A stretch of DNA of 64,000 nucleotides. Origin: AWTP1-13 sp963832445 (GTDB lineage Bacteria; Pseudomonadota; Alphaproteobacteria; Rhizobiales; Hyphomicrobiaceae). Below the pieces are notes generated by a model that was not told the origin of the DNA, did no database searches, and worked only from the letters and a program-made list of their open reading frames with translations. The stretch is taken from positions 124,001 through 188,000 of the forward strand of contig CAWHUM010000010.1 of assembly GCA_963832445.1 (NCBI GenBank), in the 5' to 3' direction. A program made the translations under genes and the position numbers. Below, in pieces: positions 9,165 to 17,732 of the stretch (position 1 is the first letter of the stretch; each line of letters starts with the position of its first letter).

Positions 9165-9683
9165 ATGCTGGCCAGATACACGCAGGTGATGGACGCGCTC
9201 AACAAGATGTGCGTGTTCGTGGCGGGCGTGTGCCTCATCGTCATCACCGTCATCATCCCCTACGGGGTGTTCTGCCGCTACGTGCTGAACAGCGCCGCAT
9301 CGTGGCCCGAGCCCATGGCCGTGCTACTGATGATCGTGCTGTCGTTCCTCTCCGCCGTGGTGTGCTACCGCGAGTATTTGCACATCGGCGTCGGCCTGCT
9401 GCCCAATGCGCTCAGCGGTGCCAGCAAGGTGCTGCTCGGCTGGTTCATTGAGCTGTGCATGCTCGGTACCAACGTGTTCATGCTCTGGTACGGCATCAAG
9501 CTCATCCAGGTGACCTGGTACCAGAGCATCGCCGAGTTTCCGCTGGTGTCGGTCGGCGTCGCCTATCTGCCCATCCCAATCGGCGGGGCGATCACGGTGC
9601 TGTTCGTGATCGAGCGCTTGTGGCGGCAGCAGTTCTTCAGCGAGCCCTCGCCGGAAGCCGTCAGCGCCCTTTCCACCGAATGA
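9165..9683 (+). CDS. dctQ: TRAP transporter small permease (DctQ family)
   Basis: Small membrane subunit of the TRAP importer, 172 residues with four predicted transmembrane helices. It is recognised by position, size and the segment SWPEPMAVLLMIVLSFLSAV. The open frame reaches back to an ATG at 9132, but ATG 9165 is preferred: it follows GGGAAGGGGG closely and removes an N-terminus not seen in the family. It overlaps nothing, and the large subunit begins 24 bases after its stop. Confidence 0.9.
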   Translation: MLARYTQVMDALNKMCVFVAGVCLIVITVIIPYGVFCRYVLNSAASWPEPMAVLLMIVLSFLSAVVCYREYLHIGVGLLPNALSGASKVLLGWFIELCMLGTNVFMLWYGIKLIQVTWYQSIAEFPLVSVGVAYLPIPIGGAITVLFVIERLWRQQFFSEPSPEAVSALSTE

Positions 9684-9706
9684 TCCCCCGCCCGAGTTGA
9701 GAGAAC

Positions 9707-10990
9707 ATGGACGTACTGATCCTCATCGGTGGCTTCACCGTCTTGTGCCTGATGGGCATGCCCGTGGCCTATGCGCTGGGCCTCTCGACTATCTTCGCGG
9801 CGCTGTGGATGGGCCTGCCGCTCGAAGCCATCATGATCAAGACGTCCGACGGCATGGACGACTTTCCGCTGCTGGCGATCCCGTTCTTCATCCTGGCCGG
9901 CGCCATCATGGCCGAGGGCGGTATGGCGGAGCGGATCATCAACCTCGCCAAGGTGTTCGTCGGCTTCGTACGCGGCGGCCTGGCGCTGGTCAATATCCTG
10001 GCCTCGACCATGTTCGGCGCCATCTCCGGCTCGTCGGTCGCCGATACCGCCTCGATCGGCTCGGTGATGATCCCGCAGATGATCAAGAACGGCTATCCGC
10101 GATTGTTTGCCGTCAATGTCACCATCTCCGGCTCGCTGCAGCCGCTGCTGATCCCGCCCTCGCACAACGCGGTAATCTACTCGCTGGCGGCCGGAGGAAC
10201 GGTGTCTGTCGCACACCTGTTCATGGCCGGGGTCATCCCGGGGCTGCTGCTCGGGCTGTCGCTGATGATCCTGTGCCTCGTCATCGCCCACCGCCAGAAC
10301 TTCCCCAAGGGCGAGGCGATCGGCCTGCGCCAGGCGGTGTGCATTGCCTACCAGGCGATCTGGGGCCTGGTCACCGTGATCATCATCCTCGGCGGCATCC
10401 TGTCCGGCATCTTCACGCCCACCGAGTTGGCCGCGGTCGCCTGCGTCTATGCCTTCTTCGTCACCATGTTCATCTACCGCGACTACAAGTGGGGCGACCT
10501 GCCGCTGCTGGTCGGCCGGGTGGTGCGCACCGTCGGCATGGTCATGATCATGATCGGGTTCTCGGTGGCGTTCGGCTACATGATGGCGCTGATGCGCATC
10601 CCGGCCAGGGCCACTGAGTTCTTCGTCGCCATCTCCAGCGACAAGTACATGTTCCTGCTCTACGTGAACCTGCTGCTGCTTTTCCTTGGCACGTTTATGG
10701 ACCTGGCCCCGATGCTGCTGATCTGCACCCCGATCTTCCTGCCGGTGATCAAGACTTTCGGTATCGACCCCGTGCACTTCGGCATCATCATGATCCTGAA
10801 CTTGGGGATAGGCCTGCTGACCCCGCCGGTGGGGCCGACCATGGTGGTGGGCTGCGCCATCGGCAAGGTTTCAATGGAGGCTGTGTCGCGTAGCATTCTG
10901 GTATTCTATATTCCGATGTTGATCGTGCTCGGGTTGGTTACCTACATCCCGGCCCTGACGCTCTGGCTGCCGAGCGTATTGCTGCGCTAA
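9707..10990 (+). CDS. dctM: TRAP transporter large permease (DctM family)
   Basis: The sodium-driven transport channel of the TRAP system, 427 residues with about 12 hydrophobic segments. Typical family stretches are LLAIPFFILAGAIMAEGGMA, the GAISGSSVADTASIGSVMIP loop with its conserved small residues, and NLGIGLLTPPVGPTMVVG near the C-terminus. The full length and the family order P-Q-M suggest a working three-gene operon. No terminator was recognised in the 110 bases before the caspase-like gene. Confidence 0.93.
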   Translation: MDVLILIGGFTVLCLMGMPVAYALGLSTIFAALWMGLPLEAIMIKTSDGMDDFPLLAIPFFILAGAIMAEGGMAERIINLAKVFVGFVRGGLALVNILASTMFGAISGSSVADTASIGSVMIPQMIKNGYPRLFAVNVTISGSLQPLLIPPSHNAVIYSLAAGGTVSVAHLFMAGVIPGLLLGLSLMILCLVIAHRQNFPKGEAIGLRQAVCIAYQAIWGLVTVIIILGGILSGIFTPTELAAVACVYAFFVTMFIYRDYKWGDLPLLVGRVVRTVGMVMIMIGFSVAFGYMMALMRIPARATEFFVAISSDKYMFLLYVNLLLLFLGTFMDLAPMLLICTPIFLPVIKTFGIDPVHFGIIMILNLGIGLLTPPVGPTMVVGCAIGKVSMEAVSRSILVFYIPMLIVLGLVTYIPALTLWLPSVLLR

Positions 10991-11101
10991 CCCGCGTTCA
11001 CGTGGCTGTGCTTTGTGGCACAGTCAAGCGCCTGCTAGTGGCTATACTCTTGTGCCAGCAAGACAATGAAAGTGCTTGCGGATCGCCGAGCGCGGGAACT
11101 C

Positions 11102-12296
11102 ATGCCACGGCTTCTCATTTGGCTGTTTGCCTTTGCCGTCTTGGGTGCCCCTGCGGCGCAAGCGGAGAAGCGCATAGCGCTGGTGATCGGCAACTCGGCC
11201 TATCAGGGTACGATCGAGCTCAAGAACCCGCGGAATGACGCCACGGACGTGGCCGGCGCCTTGCGGCGGCTCGGCTTCGACGTGCTCGACGGCCGGGACC
11301 TCGACAAGAGGTCCATGGAGCGGCTCATTCGCCAGTTCGGGCTCAGGCTATCCGGCGCTGACCTTGCCTTCTTCTTCTACGCCGGCCACGGCGTGGCGAT
11401 CGGCGGGCAGAACTATCTCGTGCCGATCGATGCGCGGCTGGGGAGCGAAGGCGACGCCGATTTCGAGGCCTTGCCCCTCTCACTGGTTCTCAAGCAGATG
11501 GAGCGCGAGGCAAAGACCAGCATCGTTCTGCTTGGATGCCTGCCGCGACAATCCCCTGGCTCGCAACCTGGCGCGTACCATGGGCACGCGTTCGGCCCAG
11601 GTCGGCCAGGGCCTGGCCGAGGTCAAGACCGGCGTCGGCACGCTGATCGGCTTCTCCACGCAGCCGGGCAACGTGGCGACCGATGGCGCCGGGCGCAACT
11701 CACCCTACGCCCAAGCGCTGTTGCGATACATCGAGGCGCCGGGCAAGGACGTGAGCGGGGTTCTCATCGCCGTACGCAACGACGTGCTCAAGGAAACGGA
11801 CGGCAAGCAGGTTCCATGGGAGCACACCTCGCTCACGGGGCAGGTGTTTCTGCGGCCCGACGCCACGGCATCGCCGGGCGCGGCGTTTACGCCTCCCGCC
11901 GTGAACTACGATCGCGAGATCGAGCTGTCGATCTGGAACAGCGTCAAGGACAGCAAGTCGCCCGCCATGCTCGAAACCTATCTGGAGCGCTATCCGAACG
12001 GAAACTTCTCCGCACTTGCCCGGATGATGATCGATCAGCTGAAAACAACGGCTGTTCCGCCTCCTGCGTCGGGACCCTTGCCAGGCGCCAAAGCCGACGA
12101 GCCCAAGGCGGCAACGCCCCCGGCGAAGGCAGCGCCTTCAGCCAAGGCCAAGTCCACCGGCACCCAGGCCCATCCGGCTCGCAAGGCCACTGGCGGGGGA
12201 AAAGCCGGTGGTGGCGGGATGTGTTGGGGGAGCGATGGACCGGTCGGCGTCCTGGTGCCGTGCACGGACACGCGCGCAAGGACGCGGGCCTATTGA
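11102..12296 (+). pseudogene. Exported caspase-family (peptidase C14-like) protein, one frameshift
   Basis: Secreted protein with a caspase-like p20 domain. The N-terminus is a signal peptide (about residues 1-21, ending AAQA). Domain landmarks are RIALVIGNSAYQ, the catalytic-His motif FFFYAGHG (His96) and the catalytic-Cys motif. The sequence carries one extra base around 11534-11535: it reads VLLGCLPRQ in the first frame, where the intact motif VLLDACRDNP (Cys147) is restored by dropping one G. The second frame then continues to the TGA at 12294-12296 with a C-terminal helical segment (SIWNSVKDSKSPAMLETYL) and an Ala/Pro/Lys-rich tail. ATG 11066 is an alternative start, but 11102 has GGGA upstream and begins the signal peptide. 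Whether it is a protease or an inactive relative is not settled by sequence. Confidence 0.82.
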
Positions 12297-12492
12297 GTTG
12301 GAGCAGGCCCCCAATGCCGCAGCCGGGCTCGCACGTCGAGTTGAGCGTGGGCAGCCTGTCGGGTCGATGCCACGAGAATATAAGTACAAATGCTGCTTGC
12401 GCTGCGTTGCCCCGGCGTCAATGTGCAAGACGAGGCATGCCGCGCGAGCCGACCTCCCTGGGCCAGGCCAGCGCCTTGCGGGAGTCGAATAG

Positions 12493-13476
12493 ATGAGCAG
12501 GTTGAGCGGCGCTTTCCTGGTCGTGGCAGGCGTAGGGATGGCAGCCTATGCAATGCACTGGACCGTAGATACTGAGGCGACGGCGAGACGGACCCCACCG
12601 GCCGATGCCTCTCCGGCTGCTGAACCCGCCCGGCAGAAGGTGCCGGCCCCCGTGCAGGTGCAAACCACGCTGGAGGCTGCACCGATACTGCCCGCAAGCA
12701 AGGATGGAGCTCCTGCGGTTCCTTCTCCACCAGCAGCCACACCGCCCAGGCTGGCAACCAAAACAATCGCCATACAACTACCCACCGTTGCGCCAAAGGC
12801 GGTTCCCGTACGCTCTGCCGCCTCCACGACAAGGCCGCTGGACCGTGCAAAGCTGACCAAGGAACTGCTGGTCCAATTGAAGCGCGTGGGCTGCTACCAG
12901 GGTCCTATCGGCGCCGTGTGGACCCCCGGGGCGCGCAGCTCGATGAAAGCTTTCACCGAGCACGTAAATGCCACTCTGCCGGTCGATCAGCCGGACTACA
13001 TCTTGTTGGCAATGGTGCAGAGTCACGAGGGCGTGGCCTGCGGCCGAGAGTGTCCGGCGGGAGAGGCTCGCACCCAGGCCGGGCGCTGTTTGCCAACGGG
13101 TGTCGTTGCAGCCGGGTCGAAGAAACGCACGACCAATGAGCCGCGGGTGGTTGCCAAGCCGGCTCCCGCAGTGGCAAAGCAAGCGCCGGACGATGCTTCG
13201 CAACCGACCGTGACCGCGCCTTTCGAGGCTCCGTCTCCCCCTATGGACCGAATGTCGCTCGCCGGACCCAAGCAGGAACAAGCGCCAGCCCCGAGCGCGC
13301 AGGAAACAGCAATGTCCGATGTGTCAGCGGCACCAGACAAGCGTGGGGATCGCCAACTCAAGACACCGCGGCAACAGCGCCACACTAGCAAATCCTTCGA
13401 ATCAAGGCGATCTAGGACTTCGGTTTCGCCGTCTCCGAGCTGGGTTCCTTGGGCGCAACCCTGGAACATGAACTAG
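12493..13476 (+). CDS. Membrane-anchored protein with a peptidoglycan-binding-like domain
   Basis: Function unknown; 327 residues. An N-terminal hydrophobic segment (residues 5-22) is followed by a long Pro/Ala/Thr-rich linker. A compact domain at about 118-201 contains LLVQLKRVGCYQGPIGAVWTP, resembling the helix pairs of peptidoglycan-binding domains. Next comes a cysteine pair, CGRECPAG, and a further cysteine at 199, perhaps disulfide-linked in the periplasm. The C-terminal 120 residues are low in complexity and probably disordered. GGAG lies eight bases before the ATG. It follows the caspase-like gene by about 200 bases on the same strand. In related bacteria similar domains occur at the C-terminus of caspase-like proteins, so a functional pair is plausible but inferred. 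Confidence 0.7.
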   Translation: MSRLSGAFLVVAGVGMAAYAMHWTVDTEATARRTPPADASPAAEPARQKVPAPVQVQTTLEAAPILPASKDGAPAVPSPPAATPPRLATKTIAIQLPTVAPKAVPVRSAASTTRPLDRAKLTKELLVQLKRVGCYQGPIGAVWTPGARSSMKAFTEHVNATLPVDQPDYILLAMVQSHEGVACGRECPAGEARTQAGRCLPTGVVAAGSKKRTTNEPRVVAKPAPAVAKQAPDDASQPTVTAPFEAPSPPMDRMSLAGPKQEQAPAPSAQETAMSDVSAAPDKRGDRQLKTPRQQRHTSKSFESRRSRTSVSPSPSWVPWAQPWNMN

Positions 13477-13903
13477 CTGGACGCGTACTGAGTCTCAGGC
13501 AGAATGGGCAGTGGGTTGCTCAGTTTTGTGGCAGCAACGCAACTCACACCCGGTAATACCCGGTCAATTTATGGGGGTGTTTGCAGATATACCTTCCATT
13601 TAGTATTTGTGTCGAGACTGTCTTGAGTTCGTGTCAGGTGCTTCACGCGTGTGCGTCCGCGGCCCTGACCTACGCAGTAGCGCGGCGGAAGCTGAGTTTT
13701 CCGCACTGCAGGTCCAACCTCTGCGTGCTGCGTCCACGATCCTAGTTCCCAGCGTCAGTCAGTAAATCCCGCGTAGTGCGCGTTCGCGTCCGGTTCACGG
13801 CGTCGCGTCGCCTGTGCGTGCGTCGCGATCCGGACACGGGAGCGTAGAGGGGGCCAAGCGAGCGCTTCGCCCGCAAGCATTGAAACCTCAAGTGGAGATA
13901 GAC
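13477..13903. other. Intergenic region upstream of porin 2
   Basis: About 430 bases without a supported gene. The segment around 13560-13640 is richer in A and T than its surroundings and may hold the porin promoter; I could not define boxes. A GGAG at 13893-13896 is the ribosome binding site for the porin ATG at 13904. It shows no evident similarity to the region upstream of porin 1. Confidence 0.5.
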
Positions 13904-15380
13904 ATGAACGGGGGAATGATCAAAGCGGCGGGCCCTGGCGCCGTAGCTGCCTTGGCAGCCTTGGTGTTGAGTTCGGGTTCCGTGCTCGCGGCCGACCTGG
14001 GGGGCAACTGCTGCGCAGATCTCGAGGAGCGCGTGGCGGAGCTCGAAGCCACCACTGTTCGGAAAGGCAACCGCAAGGTCAGCCTGACGCTCTATGGCTG
14101 GGTGCACAAGGGCATCATGTATTGGAACGATGGTGAGCAGTCGAATACCTACTTCGGTGTCGACAACATCAACTTCGCGACCCGCTTTGGCCTGCGCGGC
14201 GACGCGAAGATCACTCCCGAAGTGGACGGCTGGCTTCTCGATCTTGGTGGATCTTTCCAGCGGGACGGGCACCTCGAGCCTGAATCGTTCCGTGAGGATC
14301 GCAGCTTCGACGTCTTCGACAAGTTTGGCAACGTCATCGGCGCCGCGAACGTCTGGGCCGAAGATCGCAGCATCCGCTATCCGTGACGCAACGTCTGGGT
14401 TGAGGATAAGAGGCTTGGGCCGCTTTACGGTTGGCCATCTGACCAACCCCGGCCCGCAGGGCATCGTCGACCTCGGCGGTACGTCGGTTGCGTCAGTCCG
14501 GCGGCCATCGATCTGCTTGGCGGTGGGTTCCAGTTCCGCAGACAGCGCGACTGGTGCCGTGACGGGTGCGTACGATTTCCAACAACACCACCAACGTGGC
14601 CGACTTCTCGCATCGTACGAACTCGGTCCGCTGGGATTCGCCGACGCACTACGGCTTTGTGCTGAGCGCGGCCTACGGTGAAGCGGGTTGGAGCGAGGAG
14701 TCGAACACCACCAACAACATCCTCGACGCCTCTAGCATGAACGGGCCGGTTGGTCCGTATTGGGCGGTGGCGTTGCGCTATGCCGGCGAACATCATGGGT
14801 TCCGCGTGGCTGCAGCTGCAGCCTACGAGAGGAGCACCAACGAGGAGCGTGCCGTCTCTTCGACGCCTTTGGGCCGGGTAGACGATTTCTCCGCAAATAC
14901 CGGTTACAGCGCATCCGCGCTGCATATCGCCAGCGGTCTGTTCCTGCAGGGGTCTTGGATCCGGTTCGATCGCCCCAACCTAGTGCTGGCAAACAACGGC
15001 ACTACTGTGCAGGGTGGCGGCCAAGACAGCGGTACGCTGTGGCATATCCAGGGTGGCGTCAGTCGGAACTGGCACGGTTGGGGCAAGACGGTGTTGTTCG
15101 CTGAGTATGCCCGCGGCGACAACCTGCAGCGCACGTTCTCGCCCGTGACGAATACGTTCACGGGGGGACTAACGGCGCCGTGCCGGCCCCAACCATTTTG
15201 GCCACCAATCTAGACAACCAGTACACCATGTGGGGTCTGGGCGTGGTGCAGAACATCGATGCAGCGGCAATGGAAGTTTACCTCAACTATCGGCGCCATG
15301 CGCTGGACCATGACGCCGTGTCTGGGGCTGACGTCCATGACATCGACATCGTGATGGGCGGCATGCGCATCGGCTTCTGA
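13904..15380 (+). pseudogene. Outer-membrane porin, copy 2, broken by at least eight frameshifts
   Basis: Close paralogue of the porin at 2640. It has a signal peptide ending near VLAADL, the same CCADLEERVAELEATT segment, then VSLTLYGWVHKGIMYWND, and it ends GGMRIGF. Following the homology requires changes of frame near 14220, 14287, 14385, 14393, 14417, 14494, 14545, 14572 and 15163. The two near 14385 and 14393 compensate each other within about a dozen bases. Between shifts the protein matches porin 1 well. The longest intact block is 14566-15163, and the final block runs from there to the TGA at 15378-15380. Conserved residues on both sides of every break argue against an old pseudogene. 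A terminator follows after about 28 bases. Confidence 0.83.
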
Positions 15381-15407
15381 TCAAGCCGATACGAGACGAG
15401 CATGGGA

Positions 15408-15436
15408 AGAGCCGCCTGCGGGCGGCTCTTCTTTTG
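15408..15436 (+). terminator. Rho-independent terminator of porin 2
   Basis: A ten-pair stem, AAGAGCCGCC (15408-15417) and GGCGGCTCTT (15422-15431) around TGCG, is followed by CTTTT. The core is the same as in the terminator of porin 1, suggesting the two loci were duplicated together with their terminators. Confidence 0.92.
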
Positions 15437-15627
15437 TTGGGGTGAACTCGGTATGTGTATGTGTGGCGGCCAGGCAACATGGCCTATGCGAGCACACTGG
15501 CCTGAGGAAAACCTGGGCTCGCTGCAATCGCTTGTGGAAGTTGGCTTGCATTCCTGTATACGGAAGCTCAAATGGAGGCCGGTAAGTAAGAGCGCGTACA
15601 GGGTGCTCGGCTTGCGGGGTCGGGGTC

Positions 15628-15987
15628 ATGGGACTGAACAGATTGTTGCTAGCAGCGGTAGCGGCGGCTTTGCTGGCGCCCGCCGTAGCTGCGTTCGAAG
15701 AGACTAAGATCGGGGTGGGGGAGGAGAAGGCTCCCGCTGCGACCGTTCTCGAACTGCCCAAGGTTCCTGGGAAGGGTCTCGACCTGGGTGGTGGCACAGA
15801 GCTCAATTTGGGCAAGACCTCGGGCACTGAGGTGCGGATTCCAGGCCTTGGTACCGTCGGGGTGCTGCCGAAGCTCGATTTTGGCCTTGAGCTGCTCTAC
15901 GGCGCGAATGAGCCCAAAGGCCTTCCTCAGGACAAAACGAGCCCTGACGACGTCCAGATCAGGGGCACAATCAAGCACCGCTTCTGA
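15628..15987 (+). CDS. Small exported protein of unknown function
   Basis: Not recognised; 119 residues. A signal peptide (about residues 1-21, ending AVAA) is followed by a Gly/Leu-rich mature part (GKGLDLGGGTELNLGKTS). The C-terminus, DDVQIRGTIKHRF, ends in Phe after alternating hydrophobic residues. KLDFGLELLYG and the final Phe would fit beta strands of a small outer-membrane or surface protein, but this is inference. It lies between porin 2 and pcs, alone on the plus strand. A weak hairpin follows. Confidence 0.65.
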   Translation: MGLNRLLLAAVAAALLAPAVAAFEETKIGVGEEKAPAATVLELPKVPGKGLDLGGGTELNLGKTSGTEVRIPGLGTVGVLPKLDFGLELLYGANEPKGLPQDKTSPDDVQIRGTIKHRF

Positions 15988-16017
15988 CCTTCGTTCTGTG
16001 CAGGGTCGTGATAGGAG

Positions 16018-16041
16018 AAGGAGCGCCATTCGCGCTCCTTT
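16018..16041 (+). terminator. Possible terminator hairpin after the small exported protein
   Basis: An eight-pair stem, AAGGAGCG (16018-16025) and CGCTCCTT (16033-16040), with a seven-base loop lies 30 bases after the stop codon. The T tail is short and interrupted, so termination strength is doubtful. Confidence 0.5.
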
Positions 16042-16061
16042 GCTGATTCTACCGGTGCCAG

Positions 16062-16773
16062 GTGATAGTCGGTTCTGCCATGTGGCCGGCGGCTCTGGTT
16101 CACGTTTTCACTGCCATGGGCGCGATATGTGCCTTTTTGGCAACGAGGGCTGTGTTCCAAGGGGCTTGGGAAGCCGTTTTCGGCTGGCTGGCGGTTGCTT
16201 TGGCGATCGATACCGTGGATGGCACGTTTGCCAGGCTGGTGGGAGTGAGCAAGCGCCTTCCACGCTTTTCCGGTGAACGGCTCGATCTCGTGATCGACTA
16301 TCTCACGTATGTCTTCGTGCCTGCTGTGGCTCTCCTGCAGGCTGGCTTTCTGCAAGGCGGCCTGGGCGTTGTCCTCGCCTGTCTGATCCTGCTCTGCTCG
16401 CTCTTTCACTTTTCCGACACCGCAAGCAAGGCCGACGACCACAGCTTCGTCGGCTTTCCGGCGATCTGGAACCTGGTTGCCTTCTATGTCTTTGCGCTGG
16501 GCCTTTCGCCCGACATCCACCGCGCTGCTGATTTTGGGATGCGTCGTCCTGACTTTCATCCCGCTCAAATGGGTGCACCCGTTGCGGACGGTGGCGTTGA
16601 GGCCGGTAACGGTGCTGGGTACGGCGCTCGCATGCATCGCAGGGGTGTCGGTGCTCCTGTCGGGCTTCCCCGCAGGCGCCTGGGAGCGGATCGTTCTGGT
16701 TGGCGCAGCCCTCTATGGGATCGCGCTCACGCTCTACTCGGGCATGGTGCGCGATCCCAGTCCCGGCACTTGA
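16062..16773 (+). pseudogene. pcs: Phosphatidylcholine synthase (Pcs type), one frameshift at mid-gene
   Basis: Integral membrane CDP-alcohol phosphotransferase that joins choline to CDP-diacylglycerol. The signature is present in the Pcs spacing: DTVDGTFAR, then FSGERLDLVIDY with the last two Asp residues. The first frame carries it through WNLVAFYVFALGLSPDIHRA (about 16520). Homology then continues one frame over as ALLILGCVVLTFIPLKWVHP and on to the TGA at 16771-16773. The family gene would be about 237 residues. Start is GTG 16062, or ATG 16080 in the same frame; neither has a strong ribosome site. Near the shift (16520-16535) there is no stop in the conserved parts, so a one-base consensus error is as likely as a true mutation. 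The Pcs family assignment rests on the signature spacing. Confidence 0.82.
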
Positions 16774-16900
16774 AGCATTTGTGATGCCCTCTGTCACCGC
16801 ACAGGTGTGCACATGCGGTGCCGCAGCACCATATGCAGGAAGGAGAGTGTGCCGGCTCGCGCCGTCGCGCGAGCGTGGAAAGAGGACAAGAGGTGAGTGT

Positions 16901-17242
16901 ATGGACATGCGCGCGGCGATGGGATTGTTGTGCGGCGGGGCCGCGCTGATGACCCTTGCGCCCGGGGCCCTGTACGCGGCGCCCGTAGGCTTCGGGCCTG
17001 GAGCTTTGGCCGTGGAGGCGCGGACCGTTACAGCCATTGAGCAGGCAGCGTACCGGCGCTGCACCTGGCGCAACGGTGCCCGCGTCTGCCGGCGAGGCGT
17101 GCAACGGCCCTACGCCTATCGCGGGGAGCCCAGCTACGGCTTTTCGTATGGCAATCCAACACCCGAGAGCCTGCCCACAGGGTCGACGGCTTGGTGGGAG
17201 GCCATGGAACGCTGGGGGCGCACTGGCGGGAGGATCCGGTAG
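16901..17242 (+). CDS. Small exported Arg/Cys-containing protein, unknown function
   Basis: Unrecognised product of 113 residues. The N-terminus is a signal peptide (about residues 1-27, ending LYAA). The mature part contains YRRCTWRNGARVCRRGVQR, a pair of cysteines in an Arg-rich context seen in short periplasmic proteins of rhizobia. An aromatic, Gly-rich stretch follows. The frame extends upstream to 16700, but ATG 16901 opens the signal peptide and follows AGGTGAG. It lies between pcs and the tRNA gene. Confidence 0.6.
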   Translation: MDMRAAMGLLCGGAALMTLAPGALYAAPVGFGPGALAVEARTVTAIEQAAYRRCTWRNGARVCRRGVQRPYAYRGEPSYGFSYGNPTPESLPTGSTAWWEAMERWGRTGGRIR

Positions 17243-17355
17243 AGCGATTTCCTGCGTGGGCGTAAGCCGGGCGTGGCGGGAGCTGGCAACAGGGCTGGGG
17301 AGCGAGCGCGTGCATCGTCCCGCGCATACCCTGATCTAACCTCGCGCGATTTGGA

Positions 17356-17445
17356 TGGCGGATGGGGAGGGATTCGAACCCCCGGTGAGCGTGAACCCAC
17401 GCCGGTTTTCAAGACCGGTGCCTTAAACCACTCGGCCACCCATCC
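17356..17445 (-). tRNA. tRNA-Ser (anticodon TGA)
   Basis: Read on the minus strand the gene starts GGATGGG, pairing with CCCATCC before a discriminator G and an encoded CCA. The D-arm GCCGAGTGG, the anticodon arm CCGGT-CTTGAAA-ACCGG with anticodon TGA, a long variable arm (typical of serine tRNAs) and the T-arm GGGGTTCGAATCCC are all present. It decodes UCA and, by wobble, other UCN codons. Confidence 0.97.
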
Positions 17446-17732
17446 GCTTCGACGCATCCGGCGCTTAGCATGCCGCCAGGCGGGTGATAACCGAAAACTG
17501 GGGCCCCGCTGCTGGGGCCGGAGCCGGCCAATGACGGCAGCGAAAACCTCCCACTACTGTTCCCCGCGCTGACAACGGCAGCTGCTGCGCCGGTCCCCTG
17601 CCATACGCAACCGCGCGCAACCGGGCAGGCGTGGTTAACGCCTTGCTAACGATCCCCTGCCAAGGTCGCTGCAACCGTGCGTGAGCCTGATCAGGTTGCG
17701 CGCGGGACCACTGTGAATCGGCGAAGAGTTCC

